This document shows, in pieces, positions 57,201-64,000 of a stretch of 64,000 nt of DNA. The notes below the pieces were generated by a model. It searched no databases and was not told the origin of the DNA. It was given only the letters and a program-made list of their open reading frames with translations. Source of the stretch: Blochmannia endosymbiont of Camponotus sp. (GTDB taxonomy: Bacteria; Pseudomonadota; Gammaproteobacteria; Enterobacterales; Enterobacteriaceae); assembly GCF_023586085.1 (NCBI RefSeq), contig NZ_CP097757.1, positions 62,001-126,000 on the forward strand. Direction: 5' to 3'. Position numbers and translations under genes: made by a program. The stretch's first letter is position 1. Every line of letters begins with the position of its first letter.

Positions 57201-58025
57201 TTATACATCAATATATCCATCATATACGTATGATGTTGATCCAGTCATATATAATGGATTTCCTATACCTGTCCAATTTATTGACAAAGTACCCCCGGGC
57301 AATACTACGTTTACTGTTTCACATAACAGCTTTTGTTGAATGCCTATAGCTACAGCTGCACAGGCGGCAGTTCCACAGGCCTGAGTTTCTCCTACCCCTC
57401 GTTCGTATACTCGTAATCGGATCTTGTTACGATCAATAATCTGCATAAAACTTACATTGACTTGTTCTGGAAAACAATGATGATTTTTTAATGTTGATCC
57501 TAATAAATTAACTTGGACGGTTTCTATGTTTTCAACTAAAATAACACAATGAGGATTGCCCATAGATACTATACCACATAATATTGTTTGTGTAGGCAAA
57601 AATAAAATGTAAGTTTTTTGATATTGTGATGCATAAAATGGGACAAGCTTTGGATCAAATATTGGTGGACCCATGTTGACAGATATATGATTGTCATCCA
57701 TTATAGATAGGACTATATGATGAGTGCGAGTGCTAATGTGAATATTTCGTTTGTTAGTTAATTTTTTTAAGTAAACAAATTGCGCAAAACAACGAATACC
57801 GTTTCCGCATTGATTGACTTCTGTTCCATCTGCGTTATAAATTCTGCAATGGAAATCTATTGCTGGATCATAAGGGGGTTCTACTATTAGCAATTGATCA
57901 AATCCAATTCCGTAATATCGGTTTGATAGATATTTTATATTTTTAGTAGTGAGATATATATTTTGTGTTATAGCATCTATAATAACAAAATCATTACCCA
58001 ATCCATTCATTTTTGCAAATCTCAT
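57201..58025 (-). CDS. dapF: Diaminopimelate epimerase
   Basis: DapF converts LL- to meso-diaminopimelate for peptidoglycan and lysine. I chose ATG 58023-58025, which gives [17 protein letters not shown] and 274 residues (E. coli length) with an AGG site 7-9 bases upstream; the frame extends to a TTG at 58046. The two catalytic cysteines are in [13 protein letters not shown] and [15 protein letters not shown]. It belongs to the same pathway as asd in this window. xerC, its E. coli partner, is gone. Confidence 0.96.
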   Translation of the reverse strand: MRFAKMNGLGNDFVIIDAITQNIYLTTKNIKYLSNRYYGIGFDQLLIVEPPYDPAIDFHCRIYNADGTEVNQCGNGIRCFAQFVYLKKLTNKRNIHISTRTHHIVLSIMDDNHISVNMGPPIFDPKLVPFYASQYQKTYILFLPTQTILCGIVSMGNPHCVILVENIETVQVNLLGSTLKNHHCFPEQVNVSFMQIIDRNKIRLRVYERGVGETQACGTAACAAVAIGIQQKLLCETVNVVLPGGTLSINWTGIGNPLYMTGSTSYVYDGYIDV

Positions 58026-58756
58026 ATTTGCCTCATATAATATCAACGAATAAAATTAAATATGTATCGTTAACTTTTCAAAATAAGTTTATTAAACTAA
58101 ATTGTTTATATATTTTCATAATAGTGAATATATTAATTTAATTTCTATTAAATAAAAATTAAATTAATGTCATTGTATCTTAATAATTGATAAAAATATA
58201 TGTTTATTAAAAACATTACGATTAATTTATAAAAATATGATGTTTATTTAAAACAGAGTATCTTTTATGTTTTAAAAATAAGACTAATAATATTTTAAAT
58301 AATTTAAAAAATTAATTTTATTTTTAAAGTAATGCAAATGATACTATCAATTTATATTGATAATTAATGTATTAAAAATATTTAAATGTTATTTTTATTC
58401 TTAATTAATAATTAAGGTATTATAATATAAATAGATAAATTAGTTTTGTACTAAATACCATTAATAATGGTATAGCATGCTTTTTTATTATAAATCTTTG
58501 TAAAAAGAGATATGAATATAAAATTCATAATGTAAATATAGTAATATTGCAATATTTTAGATAATAATCTGAAGAAAGAATTTGTTTTATACAATTAATT
58601 ATATTAATTCTTCTAATTCATCTATCTTAAAATATTAAGATTACATAGAATTAAAATTTAAGATTAGCATATTATTTTTGTTATTTAGTTTATAAAATAA
58701 TTACAAGTATATTAATTAATTAAAAGATTATATGTTTTATTTTTAACATAATTAAA
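58026..58756. other. Divergent intergenic region dapF/hemC
   Basis: 731 bases of very low GC. E. coli has lptM, cyaY and cyaA here; I recognise none of them. A small perfect palindrome (58455-58473, 9-bp arms) is present. Promoters of dapF and hemC must lie here but I cannot place them with confidence. Confidence 0.55.
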
Positions 58757-59662
58757 ATGATAAATACTAGAGTTTTAAGGATTGCTACGCGAAAAAGTCG
58801 ATTGGCTATTTGTCAAGCTCAATATGTTTGTAATGAATTGAAGCGCTATCATCCAGATATACAAATAGAGCTAATGCCTATTGTAACAACAGGAGACAAA
58901 TTTTTAAATAATGTTTCAAAGAAAAAAATTAAAAAAGGTGCATTTATTAAAGAATTAGAATATGCATTAGTAGATTTTCGTGCTGATATTGCCGTGCATT
59001 CTATGAAAGATGTTACAGCACCTTTACCAGCTGAGTTAATTCTTCCAATTCTATGTGAACGAAATGATCCGCGTGATGCTTTTGTTAGTTTAAAATATTC
59101 TAATATAGATATGTTGCCTATTGGCGGTACAATAGGAACATCAAGTTTACGTAGACAATGTCAAATACGCGCTCAACGTCCAGATTTGATAATAAATAAC
59201 TTACGAGGCAATATAGATACTAGATTAAAAAAATTACAGTATGATCAATATGATGCAATCATTTTAGCTGTAGCTGGATTGAATCGATTAAAATTAAATG
59301 AGTATATTCGTGTTCATATTGATCCATCTGATCTATTGCCAGCTATGGGGCAGGGCACTATAGCTATAGAATGTCGTTCAGATGACACTGATGTTTTATC
59401 GTTGTTATTACCTTTATATCATAGGGAAACGTCATTACGTATTAAAGCAGAACGTGCTGTTACTACTTATTTAGAAAGTTATTGTCAATTACCAATTGCT
59501 AGTTATGCTGAAATTGAAGGAGATCAAATATGGTTGCGTGCACTTATTGGATTGCCTGATGGAAGTAAAATTACTCGTACTGAAGGGCGAGCGCCTTTAG
59601 ATCAAGCAGAAAACCTGGGATTCATTCTTGCTGAAGATTTATTAATTCAATTTACAAAGTAA
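58757..59662 (+). CDS. hemC: Hydroxymethylbilane synthase (porphobilinogen deaminase)
   Basis: HemC joins four porphobilinogen units into hydroxymethylbilane in haem synthesis. 301 residues (E. coli 313). RIATRKSRLAICQAQYV is the N-terminal signature; HSMKDVTAPLP contains the catalytic Asp region; GTSSLRRQCQI and NLRGNIDTRLKKL bind the growing chain; the dipyrromethane-cofactor Cys is in ESYCQLPIASYAEI. hemD follows after 47 bases, as in E. coli. hemX and hemY are absent. Confidence 0.96.
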   Translation: MINTRVLRIATRKSRLAICQAQYVCNELKRYHPDIQIELMPIVTTGDKFLNNVSKKKIKKGAFIKELEYALVDFRADIAVHSMKDVTAPLPAELILPILCERNDPRDAFVSLKYSNIDMLPIGGTIGTSSLRRQCQIRAQRPDLIINNLRGNIDTRLKKLQYDQYDAIILAVAGLNRLKLNEYIRVHIDPSDLLPAMGQGTIAIECRSDDTDVLSLLLPLYHRETSLRIKAERAVTTYLESYCQLPIASYAEIEGDQIWLRALIGLPDGSKITRTEGRAPLDQAENLGFILAEDLLIQFTK

Positions 59663-59709
59663 TATATTTTACAATTAATGTTTATTAATGAAATTTAATG
59701 TAGTTAAGT

Positions 59710-60459
59710 ATGAGCATTTTAATCACTCGACCGTCTCCATATGGGGAGAAGTTAGTAAATAAATTACTTTCTATTGGAAAAATCGCACATCATTTGCCAT
59801 TAATTTGTTTTTCTACGGGAAGAACGCTGTCTTTTTTGGAACAACGATTAAATCTACTTTCTGCAGGTGATTTATTGTGTATTGTATCGCAGAATGCAAT
59901 TAAATATGCCCACGATCAGTTACTTAGTATGGGAATACCTTGGCCTACTAAATTAGTATATTATTCTATTGGTCGCGCAACTAGCATAAAGATGTATGAA
60001 TTGTCAGGAATTACTTCAAAATATCCTAAAGATAAAGAAACAAGTGAAAATTTATTACAATTACCTGAATTAATTTATAGTTATGGAAAACGTGTTCTTA
60101 TTTTGAGAGGTAATAATGGACGTACTGTTTTAGACGATACTCTTCAGAAAAGAGGAGCGTTAGTTTTATCTTGTGAATGTTATCGTAGACAATCGTTGCA
60201 ATATAATGGAGAGGAGCAATCATGTAGGTTGTTAGAACTGAATATTAAAACGGTAGTAGTTACTTCTGGAGATATACTAAAACAGTTGTATTATTTAATT
60301 CCTAAATTTTATCGCACATCTTGGCTAATACGATGTAGGCTTATAGTGGCAAGTTTGCGTTTGGCTAAATTAGCTAAAAATTTGGGTTGGACAGATATTA
60401 TTGTTGCATATTCAGCAAACAATGATGTACTGACTCATATTTTAATTAAAAACTCTTAA
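59710..60459 (+). CDS. hemD: Uroporphyrinogen-III synthase
   Basis: HemD closes hydroxymethylbilane to uroporphyrinogen III with inversion of ring D. The 249 residues (E. coli 246) belong to a poorly conserved family. MSILITRPSPYGEKLV, SQNAIKYA, FAIGR-like YSIGRATS, LILRGNNGR and VVVTSGDILKQL all match E. coli HemD in order. It is co-transcribed with hemC. Retention of both suggests the symbiont makes haem or its precursors for its own respiration. Confidence 0.93.
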   Translation: MSILITRPSPYGEKLVNKLLSIGKIAHHLPLICFSTGRTLSFLEQRLNLLSAGDLLCIVSQNAIKYAHDQLLSMGIPWPTKLVYYSIGRATSIKMYELSGITSKYPKDKETSENLLQLPELIYSYGKRVLILRGNNGRTVLDDTLQKRGALVLSCECYRRQSLQYNGEEQSCRLLELNIKTVVVTSGDILKQLYYLIPKFYRTSWLIRCRLIVASLRLAKLAKNLGWTDIIVAYSANNDVLTHILIKNS

Positions 60460-60554
60460 TATTATGGTATGGAATATTAAATTCAGATTAAAATAATATG
60501 CTTTAATTAAAAAATATAAATTTTAGGAAATATAACAGAGAAATATTTAAAAAT

Positions 60555-60576
60555 TCTCATATAGTTTATTATGAGA
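60555..60576 (-). terminator. Terminator of the tRNA operon
   Basis: A 7-bp stem (TCTCATA with TATGAGA, 8-base loop) begins 2 bases after the tRNA-Pro 3' end and, on the minus strand, is followed by ATTTTTAAATATTT. hemD ends 95 bases away on the other strand. Confidence 0.6.
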
Positions 60577-60577
60577 G

Positions 60578-60651
60578 TCGGCGAGAGAGGATTCGAACCT
60601 CCGACTTCCTGGTCCCAAACCAGGAGCGCTACCAAGCTGCGCCACTCGCCG
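60578..60651 (-). tRNA. proM: tRNA-Pro (anticodon TGG)
   Basis: The reverse complement CGGCGAGTGGCGCAGCTTGG, with anticodon loop TTTGGGA and T-arm GGAGGTTCGAATCCTC, matches E. coli proM. No CCA is encoded (ACTC follows the acceptor stem). Last gene of an Arg-His-Leu-Pro cluster in the same order as E. coli argX-hisR-leuT-proM. Confidence 0.97.
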
Positions 60652-60757
60652 ATAATTTATTAAATTTTATGTAGGTTTTTTGTGTATTTTATATTCTGTC
60701 TACTAATATCTGAGTCTGATAATTAACTGATTTATTGTGCATAGTGGTAATTATTTT

Positions 60758-60843
60758 TGCGAAGGAAGGGGTTTGAACCCTCACGTCTCTGTAAAGACAC
60801 TAACTCCTGAAGTTAATGCGTCTGCCAATTCCGCCACCTTCGC
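60758..60843 (-). tRNA. leuT: tRNA-Leu (anticodon CAG)
   Basis: The reverse complement GCGAAGGTGGCGGAATTGGC has anticodon loop TTCAGGA and a long variable arm typical of class II tRNA-Leu. It matches E. coli leuT. CCA is not encoded. It would read CUG, a rare codon in this AT-rich genome. Confidence 0.97.
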
Positions 60844-60874
60844 TTAGTGTTGGTTTTATTTTATTTTTTAAATG

Positions 60875-60948
60875 GGTGATTGATGGGATTCGAACCCACG
60901 ACTACTGGAACCACAATCCAGAGCTCTACCGACTGAGCTACAATCACC
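60875..60948 (-). tRNA. hisR: tRNA-His (anticodon GTG)
   Basis: The reverse complement GGTGATTGTAGCTCAGTCGG has anticodon loop TTGTGGT and an 8-bp acceptor with the G-1:C73 pair that marks tRNA-His. It matches E. coli hisR. Only CA, not CCA, follows C73. Confidence 0.97.
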
Positions 60949-60991
60949 ACAGATCAATCCTAATTTTTTTATATAAATTTCAATAGATCAA

Positions 60992-61065
60992 TGCGTCCGA
61001 CAGGATTTGAACCTGAAACCTTTGTCTTCGGAGGACAATACTCTATCCAATTGAGTTACGGACGC
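60992..61065 (-). tRNA. argX: tRNA-Arg (anticodon CCG)
   Basis: The reverse complement GCGTCCGTAACTCAATTGGA has anticodon loop CTCCGAA and T-arm AGGTTCAAATCCT. It matches E. coli argX, first gene of the four-tRNA operon. CCA is not encoded. It reads CGG, rare at this base composition. Confidence 0.97.
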
Positions 61066-61620
61066 ACTGATTCAGCGTATATATATTTTAATTTATCTTT
61101 GCGCTAAATAAGATACGTTTAATTAGTTAAATGTAGTTTATTTTATATAAAAAACAATATTTAATTCAATATTACTACTTAAAATAACATAAAAATAAGT
61201 ATTTTATAAAAACGAAAAGTCTATTTTATAGTTTTGGGTGCTCCTTTAAAATCATTTATGCGATATAGTTAAAATTTTATTTAAAAATCTGAATAGAATA
61301 AATTAAAAAACATAACAGTATCCACATATCCTATATTAGTTTAAAAATTAATTAATTATCATTTATATGTAAATATATTATTAATATTATAATTTTTTAT
61401 ATTATTTTTTATGCTACTTTAATACTTTTTTAAAATGAGTGATTGCATAAGATTCATGCATCTACCAATACTATATTCATAGTGTATAATATAAAAACGC
61501 AAATAGCTCTTAAATAAGTTTTATAGTTAAATTTGGCCAAACAGATTAACATAAAAATATTGCGGGTAGTCAATTTCTCAAAACGCATTTTAATATAGAA
61601 ATTACAATTGTTATAATAAA
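61066..61620. other. Intergenic region between rho and the tRNA operon
   Basis: 555 AT-rich bases. It must contain the tRNA-operon promoter next to 61066 (an AT-rich TATATAT run is near) and the rho 3' end. No gene or clear structure was found. Confidence 0.5.
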
Positions 61621-62880
61621 TTAACATCGTTTCATCATATCAAAAAACTCATCGTTAGTTTTTGTCATAGATAGTTTGTTCATCATAAATTCCATTGCGT
61701 CAATTTCGCTCATTGGATGAATAATTTTACGTAAAATCCATATTTTTTGCAGTTCATCTTGAGTGGTTAACAATTCTTCTTTTCTAGTTCCAGATCGATT
61801 ATAGTCAATTGCTGGGAAAACACGTTTTTCAGCTATTTTTCTTGATAAATGTAGCTCCATATTTCCAGTTCCTTTAAATTCTTCATAAATTACTTCATCC
61901 ATTTTTGATCCGGTATCGATTAAAGCAGTGGCTATAATAGTTAAACTCCCTCCTTCTTCCATATTACGAGCAGCTCCAAAAAACCGCTTTGGACGATGCA
62001 AAGCATTAGCATCAACTCCTCCTGTTAATACTTTTCCAGATGAAGGTACAATAGTATTATAGGCTCTAGCTAATCGTGTGATGGAATCTAATAAAATAAT
62101 GACATCTTTTTTATGTTCTACTAATCGTTTAGCTTTTTCAATTACCATTTCGGACACTTGTACATGACGAGAAGCTGGTTCATCAAAAGTAGATGCAATT
62201 ACTTCTCCATGCACTAAGCGTTGCATTTCAGTTACTTCTTCTGGGCGTTCATCTATCAAAAGCACTATCAGTACACAGTCTGGATAGTTGTGACTAATAC
62301 TTTGCGCAATATTTTGTAACAGTATGGTTTTACCCGCTTTAGGAGGTGCTACGATTAAACCTCGTTGACCACGTCCAATTGGTGATGCTAAATCTAATAC
62401 TCTTGCGGTTAGATCTTCTGTAGAACCGTTCCCTCGCTCCATACGTAATCGTGAGTTTGCATGTAATGGGGTGAGATTTTCAAATAAAATTTTATTACGG
62501 GCATTTTCTGGTTTGTCATAATTTACATCACTTACCTTAAGTAATGCAAAATAACGTTCACCTTCTTTTGGGGGTCTAATTTTCCCAGAAATAGTATCTC
62601 CAGTACGTAAATTAAAACGACGAATTTGGCTAGGAGATACATAAATATCATCTGGACCTGCAAGATAGGAGCTATCACTAGACCTAAGAAACCCAAAACC
62701 ATCTTGTAAGATCTCTAATACGCCATCCCCAAAAATATCTTCTCCAGTTTTAGCATGTTGTTTAAAAATAGCAAAAATAATATCTTGTTTACGCATACGT
62801 GCTAAATTTTCTAGACCCATACTTTCTCCAAGGTGTACTAACTCAGAAACTGGTATATTTTTTAACTTTGTAAGATTCAT
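61621..62880 (-). CDS. rho: Transcription termination factor Rho
   Basis: Rho is the hexameric RNA helicase that ends transcription at rut sites. It has 419 residues, identical in length to E. coli. The RNA-binding cold-shock-like domain ([20 protein letters not shown]), Walker [12 protein letters not shown], Walker [15 protein letters not shown] and the R/Q-loop regions are intact. NusG and SuhB, which oppose or assist Rho at rRNA operons, are also in this window. trxA is upstream, as in E. coli. Confidence 0.98.
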   Translation of the reverse strand: MNLTKLKNIPVSELVHLGESMGLENLARMRKQDIIFAIFKQHAKTGEDIFGDGVLEILQDGFGFLRSSDSSYLAGPDDIYVSPSQIRRFNLRTGDTISGKIRPPKEGERYFALLKVSDVNYDKPENARNKILFENLTPLHANSRLRMERGNGSTEDLTARVLDLASPIGRGQRGLIVAPPKAGKTILLQNIAQSISHNYPDCVLIVLLIDERPEEVTEMQRLVHGEVIASTFDEPASRHVQVSEMVIEKAKRLVEHKKDVIILLDSITRLARAYNTIVPSSGKVLTGGVDANALHRPKRFFGAARNMEEGGSLTIIATALIDTGSKMDEVIYEEFKGTGNMELHLSRKIAEKRVFPAIDYNRSGTRKEELLTTQDELQKIWILRKIIHPMSEIDAMEFMMNKLSMTKTNDEFFDMMKRC

Positions 62881-63331
62881 AATTATGGATTCTTAAATTG
62901 GAGGTATACAATACCGTTGGTATTAAAGAGATATGGTTTATTGCACAACACAATATAATTATTCCCTTTATAGTATGATGGTGCTTAAATTATATACCCA
63001 ATCCCAAATATTATCGAGAACAGGTATATAATTAAATGCTACTTATTTTATTATCGGATTATCATATAGAAATAGATTTTTAAAAATTCACCAATAATCT
63101 CATAACTATATTAGAAAACATGTCTACATTTAATTTATCTTATTTATATTATACAATCGTAATCGCTATTATTACAATGGTTATTGTGCGTCTAATCGTT
63201 ACTGAAAAATTATATATTTATGGTTAATTACGAAGCAACAGGCTGTCATTCTACTATAATCCTAAAGAAACGTCTACTAACATATAAGATAAATTTTTGA
63301 AAATTACAAATATTAAAAATAAGCGTGAAAT
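62881..63331 (-). other. rho leader region
   Basis: 451 bases between trxA and rho on the same strand. E. coli rho has a long leader with the rhoL ORF and Rho-dependent autoregulation. Here I see no rhoL homologue; only a small palindrome (62910-62924) and a 16-codon open frame near 63255 of no clear meaning. Autoregulation could still work through unstructured RNA. Confidence 0.45.
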
Positions 63332-63667
63332 TTATATATATGTTTTTAAAAATTCTTGTAATTTTTGTTTAGACAACAATCCTATTTTAGTAGATAATAC
63401 TGTTCCATGGTGAATCAACAATAATGTTGGAATACTTCTAATGCCATATTTTTTAGTAGTTATTGGATTGTCATCTATATTTAATTTTGCTATTTTTAGT
63501 TTATCATGAAATTCAACAGCTATATCTTCTAAGATAGGTGTCATTGCTTTACAAGGATTACACCACTCAGCCCAAAAATCAATTAAAAATGGTTTATTGT
63601 CTTGATTGATAGAGTTTAATACCTTTTCTTTAAAATCAGAATCTGTCAAATGTAGTATATGATTCAA
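63332..63667 (-). CDS. trxA: Thioredoxin 1 with atypical WCNPC active site
   Basis: Thioredoxin reduces protein disulfides and donates electrons to ribonucleotide reductase. The 111 residues have the full fold: FLIDFWAEW, active site WCNPCKAMTPILEDIA, KLNIDDNP and the cis-Pro motif IPTLLLIHHG. The usual WCGPC has Asn in place of Gly. The start codon is TTG (63665-63667) with AGGAG six bases upstream, and no better ATG is near. It lies between ilvC and rho; rhlB, gpp, rep and ppiC of the E. coli interval are missing. Confidence 0.95.
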   Translation of the reverse strand: MNHILHLTDSDFKEKVLNSINQDNKPFLIDFWAEWCNPCKAMTPILEDIAVEFHDKLKIAKLNIDDNPITTKKYGIRSIPTLLLIHHGTVLSTKIGLLSKQKLQEFLKTYI

Positions 63668-63908
63668 TTTATTCTCCTCTTATAACCTGTTTCTGTTAAT
63701 TGTCATATGCGTATATAACAATTTGTTAATTTCAGTAAATATCGTAAATTAATTAGTGTTTATTGTTATCTACATAATTAGTCATGGATATCAAATTTTT
63801 ATTAATTTTATTTAAATAAAATATGTAATTTTCACTTATATCATCGGCTAAATGATCCTTCCTGATAACAAGATACCTTAAAATCAGTGTATGATCACAG
63901 TTTGGGTT

Positions 63909-64000
63909 TTAATTATTAATACATGATAAATTTTTCATGTTTTGCATATGATTTCTTAATTTAATTCCAACTTTTTCTATTGCATGATTTCTAATCATTT
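63909..64000 (-). CDS. ilvC: Ketol-acid reductoisomerase, C-terminal end only
   Basis: The last 92 bases on the minus strand read IRNHAIEKVGIKLRNHMQNM before the stop at 63909-63911. This aligns with the E. coli IlvC end ([21 protein letters not shown]). IlvC is the NADPH-dependent second step of valine and isoleucine synthesis. The rest lies beyond the window. In E. coli ilvC likewise lies on the rep-rhlB-trxA side. Confidence 0.88.
   Translation of the reverse strand, partial: MIRNHAIEKVGIKLRNHMQNMKNLSCINN

Noticed and set aside
63150-63270. Short open frame (16 codons) in the rho leader as a rhoL homologue
   Set aside because: No similarity to E. coli RhoL and too short to support.

Overview
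The window is a 64 kb piece of a strongly AT-biased, reduced gammaproteobacterial chromosome. Every confidently identified protein is closest, as I remember the sequences, to its Enterobacterales (E. coli-type) orthologue. Gene order is that of E. coli with many genes removed. Intergenic stretches are long, very AT-rich and mostly empty. I see no insertion sequence, prophage, CRISPR array or plasmid gene. This fits an obligate insect endosymbiont; gene content and order point to Candidatus Blochmannia (carpenter-ant symbiont). That genus name is inference and was not checked by a search.

Layout. (1) 1-16 kb: suhB (partial), glyA, tadA, acpS-pdxJ, rnc-lepB-lepA, ung, grpE, nadK, bamE, ratA, smpB-ssrA, an SMR transporter and pssA. 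This is the E. coli suhB-to-ssrA segment without purL, era, recO, rpoE, recN and others. (2) 16-21 kb: a minus-strand rRNA unit (16S, tRNA-Glu, 23S) with promoter, two boxA sites and RNase III processing stems. No 5S gene is visible after 23S. (3) 21.5-23.1 kb: purH alone. (4) 23.7-40.5 kb: one long minus-strand run, rpsL-rpsG-fusA-tuf-secE-nusG-rplKAJL-rpoBC. Here the E. coli str operon and the tufB-to-rpoC region are joined through a single tuf gene. (5) 40.5-51.3 kb: a 2.1 kb gene desert, then a frameshifted pabA, trpS, rpe, aroB, aroK, nfuA, asd and yhgN. (6) 51.8-64 kb: yigL, corA, a C-terminally short uvrD, yigB, dapF, hemCD, four tRNAs (Arg-His-Leu-Pro), rho, trxA and the 3' end of ilvC.

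How the genes work together. The window carries much of the transcription and translation core (RNAP beta and beta', NusG, Rho, SuhB, EF-Tu, EF-G, LepA, ribosomal proteins, tmRNA/SmpB, rRNA). It also holds steps for host nutrition: shikimate (aroK, aroB), the aspartate/lysine/meso-DAP branch (asd, dapF), branched-chain amino acids (ilvC), haem (hemC, hemD), PLP (pdxJ), one-carbon units (glyA) and chorismate amidotransfer (pabA).

Most notable observations. The retained part of SuhB has lost key inositol-phosphatase metal-site residues, while the rrn leader and spacer keep the boxA sites at which SuhB acts in E. coli. RNase III carries Asp-to-Asn at a catalytic position. Thioredoxin has a WCNPC active site. 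UvrD lacks its C-terminal tail. pabA is frameshifted before its catalytic His-Glu. All five tRNAs lack an encoded CCA. A set of long perfect inverted repeats (up to 28 bp per arm) sits between genes and even inside bamE and at the ends of rplJ and suhB. Two tiny hydrophobic-peptide ORFs lie in the desert upstream of rpsL.
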